Shown: in pieces, positions 16,045-24,650 of the stretch
Layout of the letters: the number at the start of each line of letters is the position of its first letter
How positions within the stretch are numbered: the first letter of the stretch is position 1
Assembly (NCBI RefSeq): GCF_030816235.1
Contig: NZ_JAUSXT010000001.1
Location: 2,666,001-2,730,000 of the forward strand
Length of the DNA stretch: 64,000 nucleotides
Direction of reading: 5' to 3'
Source of the DNA: Microbacterium sp. W4I4
GTDB lineage: Bacteria > Actinomycetota > Actinomycetes > Actinomycetales > Microbacteriaceae
Notes under the pieces: model-generated
Told to the model about the DNA's origin: nothing
What the model saw: the letters and a program-made list of their open reading frames with translations, nothing else
Databases searched by the model: none
Position numbers and translations under genes: made by a program

Positions 16045-16415
16045 CGTCGCTCCCCCTGGTCGTGCGACAGCAGCCGATTGATTACCGGTATCCTTGCCAA
16101 GCTAGGGGACACCGGCAGCGCACGCCACCGGCGCGCCTGACGAAAATCGTGACCATTCCCTGCTCGGGCGGATTCGCGCGCAAGGTAGGGGCGCATGCAC
16201 TCCTGATGACCGACGCAACGCGCAAGGACAGCGATAGCTATCGGCGGGCATTAGGCGACTACACCTGACCGTCTCTGACTTCCCCGTTTGGGAATCCCGG
16301 AGGCAGGGTGCGGGCCGCGCGCACCGACCGGCAGGCGATGAAGCGGGTACCTCCGTGAACGAGCGTTCAACGGCACAGGTGAGGGATGCCTGTCGATGCC
16401 TTCGAGCGTCTGTGG
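16045..16415. other. 371-bp stretch without a supported gene
   Basis: Short open frames occur on both strands, but none has a ribosome binding site, recognisable domain or neighbouring codon bias. The stretch holds the upstream region of the SecD-like lipoprotein gene and the 3' flank of the next lipoprotein gene. I see no terminator or repeat in it. Confidence 0.5.
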
Positions 16416-16835
16416 TCAGGAGCAGGCGCTGTCTGACCACACCTCAACAACGCGATCGATGTCGGGGTAGCCGGCGGTGTCGAGCTGATCCTTGACGTGA
16501 AGGGTCACGGTGAGCAGGTACGCCTCGCGTTCGAGGGCTTGGGCCGATGTGTTCGCTCGTTCATAGTCGTTCTTGGAATCGTTAAGCAGGCTGACCGTCG
16601 AAGCCAGTGCCACAGGCGACACCTCTGCTTCGGCAAGCGCCGCTTCGGCAATGACCCGGGCCTCGTCACTGGTTCCTTCACGCGGGTCGCCAATCCACCA
16701 CGAACCGGTACAGGCTGCACCGGCCGCAACAAACTCGTCAACGCGATCGGCGGGACCACGAACCAACGCGCATCCGGCGAGCAATGCGCTCGCGAGACAG
16801 GCGATTCCGAGGAACGCGATGCGACGAGTTCTCAT
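16416..16835 (-). CDS. Small lipoprotein, unknown function
   Basis: A 139-residue putative lipoprotein: a signal peptide and lipobox LLAGC at about residue 22, then a soluble domain with two more cysteines (GAACTGSWW and the C-terminal SACS) that may form a disulfide. No family recognised. Start ATG 16835 is chosen because the signal peptide begins there, and TATCCT lies exactly 6 nt upstream, fitting a leaderless message; the longer open frame upstream runs into the decayed YdeI-like fragment and is not credible. Confidence 0.65.
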   Translation of the reverse strand: MRTRRIAFLGIACLASALLAGCALVRGPADRVDEFVAAGAACTGSWWIGDPREGTSDEARVIAEAALAEAEVSPVALASTVSLLNDSKNDYERANTSAQALEREAYLLTVTLHVKDQLDTAGYPDIDRVVEVWSDSACS

Positions 16836-16883
16836 CCCACGAGGATACGGGACGGGTATGCAGAACTGTTCTCGGCACCACGA

Positions 16884-17034
16884 GCGCGGCGGGCAGAGCA
16901 TCCAGCGCCGCGGCGAACTCCGCCGTCTCGATGCCGGCCGCCCGTTGAGCACGGTCCATCACCCGTCGGCGTTCGCCGCCTCGTTCACGCGGATGCCGGG
17001 TGCCAGCTTCCCGGCAGACTCGAGCTCGGCGAAT
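16884..17034 (-). pseudogene. Decayed fragment of the YdeI-like gene (duplicate of 19781-19937)
   Basis: About 150 bp align with the intact YdeI-like gene at 19781-19937 in the same orientation, with roughly 80% identity and several small deletions. Shared blocks encode GIETAEFAAALDA, WTVL and AELESAG, but in different frames here, and a TGA interrupts it. The fragment and the intact gene flank the CmtR/P-type ATPase unit as a direct repeat. It also lies in what would otherwise be a 308-bp gene-free gap (16836-17143). Confidence 0.75.
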
Positions 17035-17143
17035 CGACATCGGCGCACGGCTTGGAAGGTTTTCAGCAGGCCTATTCAGCGAGAGCGCTTCGATTCTGTC
17101 TCTGGTCGCGGGGGTGGCGTGTCTGTCGCCGAGGTGGGGTGGT

Positions 17144-19234
17144 TCAGACGCGGGCATGCGCGGGCACTTCGGCAAGTGTCCGCAGAGCGGCAGGGCGCCG
17201 GGCAGCACGCACACCGTTGAGGATCACGAAGACCTCCGCGATCTCGTGCACGAGAACCACGCCGGCCAGCCCGAGCACACCGAAGAGCGCGAGCGGGAAG
17301 AGCACGACGATGATCGCGAGGGCGAGCACGATGTTCGCGGTCATGATCCGGCGGCCACGACGAGCGTGGGCGAGAGCCCCGGGGATCAGCCGGAGATCGC
17401 TGCCGGTGAAGGCGACGTCGGCGGACTCGATGGCAGCAGCTGATCCCTTCAGTCCCATGGCGATTCCGACGGTGGCGGTCGCGAGGGCGGGGGCGTCGTT
17501 GATGCCGTCACCGACCATGGCCGTCGGGCGCACGGCTGCGAGTTGTTCGATGACGGCGGCCTTGTCGGCGGGGAGCTGCTCTGCGCGGATGTCAGAGATG
17601 CCCGCCTCTGCGGCGATCGCGCGCGCGGTGCGTTCGTTGTCTCCGGTGAGCATCGTGATCCCGATTCCGGCGTCCTGCAGCAGTCGCACGGTCTCTGCGG
17701 ATTCCGGGCGCAGTTCGTCGCGGATGCCGATGAGACCGGCGATCCTGCCGTCGGCTTCGACGACGACAACGGTCATGCCCTTTTCGGCCATGTCATCGGC
17801 CGCGCCCTTTAACGCGCCGGGGTCGAGCCAACGAATGCTCCCGACCCGGACCAGGGTGCCGTCGACGTGGCCGGTGATGCCGTGGCCGGCGTCTTCCATC
17901 ACGTCCTCGGCTGAAAGCCTCTGGGGTGCGGCGGCGCTGATCGCGGCGGCGAGCGGGTGGCTGCTTGTCGCTTCGACTGCTCCCGCCCAGGTCAGCAGAT
18001 CTTCGCGAGAGATGCCGTCTGCAGAGCGCACATCGACGACGGCCGGTTCATTGCGGGTGAGAGTGCCGGTCTTGTCCAGAGCGACCGCTCGGATGGTGCC
18101 GAGCTGCTCGAACGCCTCCCCGGACTTGATCACGACCCCGAACCTCGAGGCAGAGCCGATGGCGCTGATCACCGTGACCGGCACGGCGATCGCGAGAGCA
18201 CACGGAGATGCGGCGACCAGCACGACGAGCGCGCGCTCGATCCAGGTCGACGGATCCCCGACGATGAACCCGAACACGGCGACGAGGGCGGCGGCGATCA
18301 GCACGACGGGCACGAGCGGGCGGGCGATGCGGTCGGCAAGCCGTGCGCGGTCTCCCTTTCGGGCGTGCGCCTGCTCCACGAGGGAGACGATCTGGGTGAG
18401 CGAGTTGTCGCGGCCATCCGCGGTCGCTTCGATCCGCAGTGTCGATGCGCCGTTCACCGAGCCCGCCGCGACCGCATCGCCGGGATCGACGTCGACGGGA
18501 ATCGACTCACCGGTGATCGCGGAGGTGTCCAAGCTCGAACGGCCCTCCACGACGACACCGTCTGTGGCGACGCGCTCGCCTGCCCCCACGATGAGGATGT
18601 CGAGTTCACGGACGTCCGCGGCCGGGATCGTCGTGTCACCGGCGAGGCGAGAGACGCGCACGGTCTCGGGGATCAGGGACAGCAGGGAACGCAGACCCTC
18701 TTTCGCCCGATCCATCGCGCGGTCCTCGAGAGCTTCCGCCAGCGAGAACAGGAACGCCAAGGTCGCAGCCTCACCGACGTGGCCCAGTAGAACCGCGCCG
18801 ATCGCGGCGATGGTCATCAGCAGCCCGACGCCGAGCCGGCCTCGGATCAGCCGGCGGATCGCACCGGGGACGAACGTGTATGCCCCGGCCAGCAGAGCCG
18901 CCGCGTGCAGCACGAGCGCCGGGATCTCGATGCCCGACCACTCGAAGGCGTAGCCGATGATCAGGAACAGCCCCGAGAGTGCCGAGGGGAGCAGTGCGAG
19001 GTCACGCCACCACGGCGGACGGAGCTCGTGCTCATCGTCATCCGCGCCGGCCCTGGAAGGCAGCGCCGGGCCGCAACAGGCGTCGCCTTCCTCGTGAGCC
19101 GGGGGTGCGGCGGTGTTCCGCCCAGGATCGGGGGCGCAGCATGCGTCTCCCGCGGTATGGGGACGCGTCAGCTCCATGCGCTGAATCGTGCGTGTCTTCC
19201 GGGGCTCGTCGGGCCCGCAGCACTCTTCACTCAT
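17144..19234 (-). CDS. P1B-type heavy-metal-translocating ATPase
   Basis: A 696-residue metal exporter from ATG 19234, which overlaps the cmtR stop by 4 bp. The cytoplasmic N-terminus has no classical metal-binding domain but three Cys-Cys pairs (EECCGP, DACCAP, DACCGP at residues 5-54). Core motifs are TGES at 241-244, the transmembrane metal site SPC at 343-345, the phosphorylated D387 in DKTGT, and GDGINDAPAL. The last helix has HEIAEVFVILNGVR. SPC rather than CPC is typical of P1B-4 pumps (Co, Fe, sometimes Zn/Cd), whereas the partner sensor looks Cd/Pb-specific, so the cargo is uncertain. The upstream frame extension to 19399 is rejected because it lies inside cmtR. Confidence 0.92.
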   Translation of the reverse strand: MSEECCGPDEPRKTRTIQRMELTRPHTAGDACCAPDPGRNTAAPPAHEEGDACCGPALPSRAGADDDEHELRPPWWRDLALLPSALSGLFLIIGYAFEWSGIEIPALVLHAAALLAGAYTFVPGAIRRLIRGRLGVGLLMTIAAIGAVLLGHVGEAATLAFLFSLAEALEDRAMDRAKEGLRSLLSLIPETVRVSRLAGDTTIPAADVRELDILIVGAGERVATDGVVVEGRSSLDTSAITGESIPVDVDPGDAVAAGSVNGASTLRIEATADGRDNSLTQIVSLVEQAHARKGDRARLADRIARPLVPVVLIAAALVAVFGFIVGDPSTWIERALVVLVAASPCALAIAVPVTVISAIGSASRFGVVIKSGEAFEQLGTIRAVALDKTGTLTRNEPAVVDVRSADGISREDLLTWAGAVEATSSHPLAAAISAAAPQRLSAEDVMEDAGHGITGHVDGTLVRVGSIRWLDPGALKGAADDMAEKGMTVVVVEADGRIAGLIGIRDELRPESAETVRLLQDAGIGITMLTGDNERTARAIAAEAGISDIRAEQLPADKAAVIEQLAAVRPTAMVGDGINDAPALATATVGIAMGLKGSAAAIESADVAFTGSDLRLIPGALAHARRGRRIMTANIVLALAIIVVLFPLALFGVLGLAGVVLVHEIAEVFVILNGVRAARRPAALRTLAEVPAHARV

Positions 19235-19566
19235 GCGCAGCACTCGCATCTCTCGTCCGTGCACGGGGCGCCCTCGTCGACGGCGACCACGGCTTCCAGC
19301 ATGTGCCGCAGGCCCACCGTCAGATGCGGGTCTGCGATCTCGTAGCGCGTACGCCGACCTTCCGGCGTCGCGACGACCAGACCGCACCCACGCAGACACG
19401 TCAGATGGTTGGAGACATTCGTGCGTGTCAGGCCCAGTCCACGCGCCAGCTCCGCCGGATAGCCGGGGGCATCCAGGAGGGTGAGCAGGATTCGCGAGCG
19501 AGACGGATCCGCCATCGCGCGGCCCAGACGGTTCATCACATCAAGACGAGAAGCAATAGTCAGCAC
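19231..19566 (-). CDS. cmtR: CmtR-like Cd(II)/Pb(II)-sensing ArsR-family repressor
   Basis: A 111-residue winged-helix repressor. From the GTG at 19566 the numbering matches Mycobacterium tuberculosis CmtR: C57 and C61 in NHLTCLRGCGLVVAT and C102 near the C-terminus, the three known Cd/Pb ligands, plus extra C107, C109 and C110. Sequence around the recognition helix (LGLTRTNVSNHL) is also CmtR-like. TATAGT sits 6 nt before the GTG (leaderless). The gene overlaps and precedes the metal ATPase, giving an autoregulated resistance operon in which metal binding releases repression. Confidence 0.85.
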   Translation of the reverse strand: MLTIASRLDVMNRLGRAMADPSRSRILLTLLDAPGYPAELARGLGLTRTNVSNHLTCLRGCGLVVATPEGRRTRYEIADPHLTVGLRHMLEAVVAVDEGAPCTDERCECCA

Positions 19567-19591
19567 ACGATGACTATACAGGGAGTGCTGA
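19560..19591 (-). promoter_or_regulatory. cmtR promoter with flanking inverted repeat
   Basis: The -10 TATAGT (complement of 19573-19578) lies 6 nt before the GTG. It is bracketed by a perfect 7-bp inverted repeat, TCAGCAC at 19560-19566 and GTGCTGA at 19585-19591, a plausible CmtR operator that would block the promoter. Confidence 0.6.
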
Positions 19592-19644
19592 CCAATTGAA
19601 TAGGGTCAACCGCGCGACCGGCAGCGGGGTCTTGCATCAGATCG

Positions 19645-20232
19645 TCAGGGCCGCTTGCCCTCCGCGGCATCCGCGACGATCTTCGCGATCCGTGCGGCAC
19701 GCGTCTCGGCGCGCTTCGCCGTGGCGATCAGGGTCAGGCCCTGCTTCTTGACCGACTTCGGGAAGGCGTCCCACGCCGCACGCGCGGCGGGCACGGCATC
19801 CAGCGCCGCGGCGAACTCCGCCGTCTCGATGCCGGCCTCCGGCCCGTCGAGGACGGTCCACGACCCGTCGGCCTTCGCCGCCTCGATCACGCGGATGCCG
19901 GCGGGCGCCAGCATCCCGGCAGACTCGAGCTCGGCGAGACGCGCCTTGTTGGTCGCCGCCCACCCGCTGCCGCGACGCCGAGGGGAGAACCACTGGCCGA
20001 CCTGCTTCCCGCTGCCCGTCGAATCCTCGGCGAAGGTGCGCACCGGCCCGTCGATCCAGCCGAAGCAGAGCGCGTGGCGCACGGCATCCTCGTAGGCGAC
20101 GCCGTCAGCTGCCGCGCCGCGCACATTCAGCAGCCAGACTCCGCTCGCAGACTCATGGTTCGTCTCCAGCCAGGCTCGCCAGGCGGCAGCATCAGCTGCA
20201 CCGACCTTCTCGCCGTCATCCAGAGCACCCAT
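19645..20232 (-). CDS. YdeI/OmpD-associated family protein
   Basis: A 195-residue protein from ATG 20232 (preceded by GGAGGTG). Features of the family are the N-terminal WRAWLETNHESASGVWLL, the central HALCFGWIDGPVR (about 52-64), FSPRRRGSGWAATNKARLAELESAG, and the C-terminal FPKSVKKQGLTLIATAKRAETRAARIAKIV. Members are called YdeI/OmpD-associated or bacteriocin-protection proteins, with no defined biochemistry. A degraded partial copy of the gene lies 2.9 kb away at 16884. An ATG 12 nt further upstream is possible. Confidence 0.85.
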   Translation of the reverse strand: MGALDDGEKVGAADAAAWRAWLETNHESASGVWLLNVRGAAADGVAYEDAVRHALCFGWIDGPVRTFAEDSTGSGKQVGQWFSPRRRGSGWAATNKARLAELESAGMLAPAGIRVIEAAKADGSWTVLDGPEAGIETAEFAAALDAVPAARAAWDAFPKSVKKQGLTLIATAKRAETRAARIAKIVADAAEGKRP

Positions 20233-20285
20233 CCGCACCTCCATGTCGCGCTGCGTTCAGCATAGGCAGGACATCCCACCTGGAC

Positions 20286-20301
20286 TTGGCAACGTTTTCA
20301 T
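20286..20301 (+). promoter_or_regulatory. LacI-type operator upstream of the regulator gene
   Basis: TTGGCAACGTTTTCAT, with the central AACGTT typical of LacI-family operators, 15 bp before the regulator start. An identical 16-mer stands before the sugar-binding protein gene at 21396. Confidence 0.8.
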
Positions 20302-20316
20302 GGGAATGTTCCCTGT

Positions 20317-21352
20317 GTGGCGAAGACGAGTGGCGAGAGCACCGACGCCGCGGGCCGGCCGACCATGAAGGATGTCGCCGCCCGTGCCGGCGTCGGCCTG
20401 TCGACCGTGTCGCGCGTCGTCTCCGAGAAGAGCGGCGTCAGCCGCAGCAAGCGCAAGGCCGTGGAGCGGGCGATCGCCGAGCTCGGGTACAGCCGCAACG
20501 ACTTTCGCGCACACGCTGCGCACGGGCTCGGCCCGCACGATCGGCGTCGTCGTCACGCGCATCTCCGACCCGTTCTACGCCCAGCTCGTCAGCACGGTCG
20601 AGCAGAGTGCGCAGGAGCGCGACCTGCTCGTGCTGGTGGCCTCGGCCGGCGATGACCCCGCCGAGGGCGAGCGGGTGCTGCGGCGGATGCTGGGTCGGCG
20701 CCTCGACGGGTTGATCGTCGTCGCGCATGAGGAGGCCGACCTCTCCTTCCTGCAGGCCGAGATCGACGCCGGCACGAGGGTCGTCTTCGTCGACCGTCCC
20801 CCGCGAGGACTGCACGCCGACCTCATCGCCATCGACAACGAGCGCGGTGCGGCGGATGCCGTGGCGCACCTGGTGCAGGCGGGGCACCGCAGCATCGCCT
20901 GCATCGCGCACACGTCGGGCAGGTTCACCTCCGAGCGCCGGCAGGCGGGATTCCGCCAGGGGGTGCGGGATGCCGGCCTGCCCGCCCGCCCCGAGCTGAT
21001 CGTCGCCGTGGACGACGACGTGGACGTCTGCGTCGAGGCGCTGGCCGAGCTGTCGTCGCTGGATGACCCGCCGACGGCGCTGTTCACCACCAACAGTCGC
21101 ACCACGAAGGCCGTGCTCAAGGCGCTGCGGCTGCTGGACGCGCATCCCGCGCTGGTCGGCTTCGACGACTTCGATCTGGCCGAGCTGATGAGGCCTCCCG
21201 TGACGACCATCGCGCAGGATCCGTGGGCGATCGGCGAGGCGGCGGCAGGACTGCTGTTCGATCGCATCGCCGGACTGGAGGGTCCGGAGCGGCGCATCAC
21301 GCTGGGCACGCGCCTGATCGTGCGGGGTTCCGGCGAGTTGCCTCCCGGCTGA
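20317..21352 (+). pseudogene. LacI-family sugar operon regulator, frameshifted
   Basis: A LacI/GalR regulator of about 345 residues broken by one extra base. The first part has the DNA-binding domain (MKDVAARAGVGLSTVSRVVSEKSGVS, about 17-42) and reads to NDF. At 20503-20505 TTT stands where TT is needed; the other frame continues ARTLRTGSARTIGVVVTRISDPFYAQL through the periplasmic-binding-like effector domain to LIVRGSGELPPG at 21352. Both halves are intact and conserved. It probably represses itself and the downstream CUT1 operon through the two identical operators, and releases on sugar binding. Start GTG 20317; AATGTT 6 nt upstream is a weak -10. Confidence 0.85.
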
Positions 21353-21395
21353 TCGCGCGGGGCGTTACCTGGTTGTGACCCCGACGCGGTTGCGT

Positions 21396-21411
21396 TTGGC
21401 AACGTTTTCAT
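21396..21411 (+). promoter_or_regulatory. LacI-type operator in the sugar ABC operon promoter
   Basis: The same 16-mer as at 20286. It directly follows TTGCGT (21390-21395), a possible -35, so a bound repressor would cover the promoter. It lies 57 bp before the solute-binding protein gene. Confidence 0.8.
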
Positions 21412-21467
21412 ATTCGATGGCACAGGGCCCGCGAAATGCAGGCTGTCATCATCCAATGGAGGATCAC

Positions 21468-22760
21468 ATGCGCAAGGCACTCGCAGCAGTAGCGGGTATC
21501 GCCGTCACCGCGATCGCGCTCGCCGGCTGCTCCGGCAACGCCGACAACGGCAGCGGCAACAAGGGTGGCTCGGACGACGCCAGCCAGGTCGAGGTGTTCA
21601 CGTGGTGGGCATCCGGATCCGAGAAGACGGGCCTCGACGCGCTCGTCAAGGTGTTCGGCGAGCAGAACCCCGACACGAAGTTCGTCAACGCGGCCGTCGC
21701 CGGTGGCGCGGGCTCGAATGCGAAGAACGCGCTCGCCTCCCGACTGAAGGCGAACAATCCGCCGGACTCGTTCCAGGCGCACGCCGGTGCCGAGCTCACC
21801 GACTACATCGAGGCCGACAAGATCGAGGACCTCAGCTCGTTCTACAAGGACAACGGTCTGAACGACGTGTTCCCGAAGACGCTGCTGGACCGCCTCACGG
21901 TCGACGGCAAGATCTACTCGGTGCCCAGCAACATCCACCGCGCCAACGTGGTGTGGGTGAACACCGACCTGCTGACCAAGGCCGGCATCGACCCGAAGGC
22001 CGCACCGGCCGACATCGACGCCTGGCTCGCCGACATGCAGAAGCTGAAGGATGCCGGAGTCGAGACGCCGCTCTCCGTGGCCACCGACTGGACCCAGGTG
22101 CAGCTGTTCGAGAACGTGCTGCTCGCCGACCTCGGCGCCGAGGGCTACACCGGCCTGTGGGACGGTTCGACGAAGTTCGACGATTCCAAGGTCACCAAGG
22201 CGATCGAGGATTACACGAAGCTGCTGTCGTTCGCGAACACCGACGGCACCGGCCAGGACTGGCCCGTCGCGACCGATATGGTCATCGACGGCACCGCCGC
22301 CTACAACGTGATGGGTGACTGGGCGCTGGCCGAGTTCGACGCCAAGAACAAGACCTACGGCACCGACTACACGACGTGGCCGACCCCGGGCACCGACGGC
22401 ACGTTCGACTTCCTCGCCGACTCGTTCACCCTTCCGGTGGGCGCCCCGCACGCCGGCGGCGCGAAGGCATGGCTGAAGACGATCAGCTCCGCCGACGGCC
22501 AGAAGGCGTTCAACCTCGCCAAGGGCTCGATCCCGGCTCGCACCGACGCGGTCGCGACCGACTACCCCGAGTACCAGCAGGGTGCGATGGCCTCGTTCGC
22601 CAAGGACACCGTCGTCAGCTCGCTGGCCCACGGTGCCGCGGTCAAGGTCTCCTGGTTGAACGACATCACCTCGTCGATCGGACAGTTCGTCTCCACCAAG
22701 GACGCGGGAACCCTGCAGGATGCGCTCGTCCAGGCGCAGACCAAGGGCCTCGGCAAGTAA
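21468..22760 (+). CDS. Sugar ABC transporter substrate-binding lipoprotein (CUT1)
   Basis: A 430-residue extracellular binding protein. The start at ATG 21468 follows a GGAGG site and gives a signal peptide with lipobox ALAGC (Cys about 21). The mature protein has the family-1 solute-binding fold, with VEVFTWWASGSEKTGLDALVKVF and SFQAHAGAELTDYIEADKI resembling glucose/mannose-binding proteins of the GtsA type; specificity is inferred only. It is first in an operon with two permeases, with a strong hairpin between it and the first permease that should favour surplus binding protein. Repressed by the adjacent LacI-type protein. Confidence 0.92.
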   Translation: MRKALAAVAGIAVTAIALAGCSGNADNGSGNKGGSDDASQVEVFTWWASGSEKTGLDALVKVFGEQNPDTKFVNAAVAGGAGSNAKNALASRLKANNPPDSFQAHAGAELTDYIEADKIEDLSSFYKDNGLNDVFPKTLLDRLTVDGKIYSVPSNIHRANVVWVNTDLLTKAGIDPKAAPADIDAWLADMQKLKDAGVETPLSVATDWTQVQLFENVLLADLGAEGYTGLWDGSTKFDDSKVTKAIEDYTKLLSFANTDGTGQDWPVATDMVIDGTAAYNVMGDWALAEFDAKNKTYGTDYTTWPTPGTDGTFDFLADSFTLPVGAPHAGGAKAWLKTISSADGQKAFNLAKGSIPARTDAVATDYPEYQQGAMASFAKDTVVSSLAHGAAVKVSWLNDITSSIGQFVSTKDAGTLQDALVQAQTKGLGK

Positions 22761-22775
22761 TTCACACAACCTCGT

Positions 22776-22807
22776 GCGCGGGGCGGCGTCACCACGCCGC
22801 CCCGCGC
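22776..22807 (+). other. 14-bp perfect hairpin between binding protein and permease genes
   Basis: 22776-22789 pairs perfectly with 22794-22807 around a 4-nt loop (CACC), almost all G-C. It starts 15 nt after the binding-protein stop and ends 26 nt before the permease ATG. It may stabilise the upstream mRNA or partly terminate, as in other binding-protein-dependent operons. Confidence 0.75.
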
Positions 22808-22833
22808 GCATCCCCGTCTGAAGGAGGGCGTCG

Positions 22834-23724
22834 ATGCGCAAGGGCATCCGCAACTGGGGGCCGCCGCTGCTGCTGATCTCACCGACGATCGTGCTGCTGG
22901 GCATCTTCGTCTACGTGATGATCGGCCTGAACTTCTCCACGGCCATGACGAAGGACTCGGCGCTGAGCGCCTCCGAGTTCGTCGGCCTGCAGAACTTCGC
23001 CGACCTGCTGACCGAGCCGCGCTTCCTGCACTCGCTGGCCAACCTCGGCATCTTCACCGTGTTCTTCATGGTGGGCACGATGCTGTTCGGGTTCCTGTGG
23101 GCGTGGATGCTGGACAAGGGCGTGACCGCAGAGGGCGTGTTCCGCTCGATCTACCTCTTCCCGATGGCCGTGTCGTTCGTGGCATCCGGTGTCGTCTGGC
23201 GCTGGCTGCTCAGCTCCGCGCAGGGCGAGCGGGCCTCAGGACTGAACCGCCTGCTCGACTCGATCGGCCTCGGCAGCCTGCAGAACGACTGGTACAACCA
23301 GCCGGGCTGGGGGATGGCCGCGATGGCCATGCCGGCGATCTGGCAGCTGTCCGGCTACGTGATGGCACTGTTCCTCTCGGGCTTCCGCGGCATCCCGGAA
23401 GAGCTGCGCGAGGCGGCGCGGATGGACGGCGCCAGCGAGTGGAAGCTCTACCGCTACGTCGTCTTCCCGCAGTTGAGCCCGGTGGCGCTGTCGGCCCTGG
23501 TGATCGTCGCGCACATGTCGCTGAAGGTCTTCGACCTGATCATGGCCGTCACCGGCCCCGTCTACATCACCGAGGTCCCCGCGACCTACATGTGGACCGC
23601 CCTGACCGGCGGTGAGTACGGCAAGGCATCCGCGATCGCGACCGTCCTGCTGCTGCTGGTCTGCATCTTCATCGTGCCGTACCTTATCTCCACGGCCCGC
23701 GCCGAGAGGAGGGCACGCAAGTGA
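22834..23724 (+). CDS. Sugar ABC transporter permease (MalF-like)
   Basis: A 296-residue permease with six membrane segments and the EAA loop EELREAARMDGASEWKLYRYVVFPQLSP (about 188-215) that docks on the ATPase. A GGAGG site lies 8 nt before the ATG. It is paired with the MalG-like permease that overlaps it by 4 bp. No ATPase gene follows, so a shared MsiK-type ATPase elsewhere in the genome is expected, as in other actinobacterial CUT1 systems. Confidence 0.93.
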   Translation: MRKGIRNWGPPLLLISPTIVLLGIFVYVMIGLNFSTAMTKDSALSASEFVGLQNFADLLTEPRFLHSLANLGIFTVFFMVGTMLFGFLWAWMLDKGVTAEGVFRSIYLFPMAVSFVASGVVWRWLLSSAQGERASGLNRLLDSIGLGSLQNDWYNQPGWGMAAMAMPAIWQLSGYVMALFLSGFRGIPEELREAARMDGASEWKLYRYVVFPQLSPVALSALVIVAHMSLKVFDLIMAVTGPVYITEVPATYMWTALTGGEYGKASAIATVLLLLVCIFIVPYLISTARAERRARK

Positions 23725-24638
23725 CCGTCGCAACCGGAATCGAGCGCCGCGCCACCACCGGCGGCAACATCCCCACCGCGCACCGCACGCGGGCGCGCAT
23801 CGGCCGCACCACCAAGTACGTGCTGCTGCTGCTGTTCGTGGTCATCGTCCTGATGCCCGTCTACGTGCTCGTCGTCACCAGCCTCAAGCCGCCGTCGGAT
23901 GTCAGCGCGGTCACGTCGTGGGGATGGCCCGCACGCTGGCCCTGGCAGGCGGATGCCGACGGCAACACCGGCTTCGGCAACTGGGCCACTGCATGGGATG
24001 CCCTGGCCGCCCCGCTCGGACGCACCTTCCTGCTGGCGATCCCCGCCGCCGTCATCTCGGCCATGCTCGGCTCGATGAACGGCTTCGTGCTCTCGCGGTG
24101 GAAGTTCCCGTACGCCAACATGGTGTTCACGCTGATCCTGTTCGGCATGTTCATCCCGTACCAGGCGATCATGGTCCCGCTGGTGCAGCTGAAGACGTCG
24201 CTCGGCCTGCCGAGCAACATCCTCACCCTGCTGCTCGTGCACATCATCTACGGTCTGCCGATCTGCACGCTGATCTTCCGCAACTACTACGAGGGCGTTC
24301 CCGAAGAGCTGATGGAGGCCTCGCGCGTGGACGGCGCGGGCATGCTCGCCTCGTACTGGCGCATCATCCTGCCGCTGTCGCTGCCCGGGTTCGTCGTCAC
24401 GATCATCTGGCAGTTCACCTCGGCGTGGAACGACTACCTGTTCGCCCTGTTCCTCTCGGATGCCAATCAGGGGCCGGTGTCGCTGTCGCTGGTGAACCTC
24501 TCGCAGGGCGCGCAGCTGTCGAACTACGGTGCGTCCATGGCGGGTGCGCTGATCGCGTCGATCCCCACCCTGGTGGTCTACATCCTGCTGGGCAAGTACT
24601 TCATCGGTGGACTGATGAGCGGGTCGGTCAAATCCTGA
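23721..24638 (+). CDS. Sugar ABC transporter permease (MalG-like)
   Basis: A 305-residue permease with six membrane segments and an EAA loop PEELMEASRVDGAGMLASYWRIILPLSLPG (about 193-222). It starts with GTG overlapping the stop of the preceding permease, a sign of coupled translation. The N-terminal 25 residues are basic and cytoplasmic. It is last in the LacI-controlled importer operon and ends 12 bp before a small convergent gene. Confidence 0.93.
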   Translation: MTVATGIERRATTGGNIPTAHRTRARIGRTTKYVLLLLFVVIVLMPVYVLVVTSLKPPSDVSAVTSWGWPARWPWQADADGNTGFGNWATAWDALAAPLGRTFLLAIPAAVISAMLGSMNGFVLSRWKFPYANMVFTLILFGMFIPYQAIMVPLVQLKTSLGLPSNILTLLLVHIIYGLPICTLIFRNYYEGVPEELMEASRVDGAGMLASYWRIILPLSLPGFVVTIIWQFTSAWNDYLFALFLSDANQGPVSLSLVNLSQGAQLSNYGASMAGALIASIPTLVVYILLGKYFIGGLMSGSVKS

Positions 24639-24650
24639 CCTGATCCGATG

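Noticed and set aside
16017..16268. Open frame in the gap before the second small lipoprotein
   Set aside because: No ribosome binding site, no domain and atypical codon use; overlaps the SecD-like lipoprotein start.
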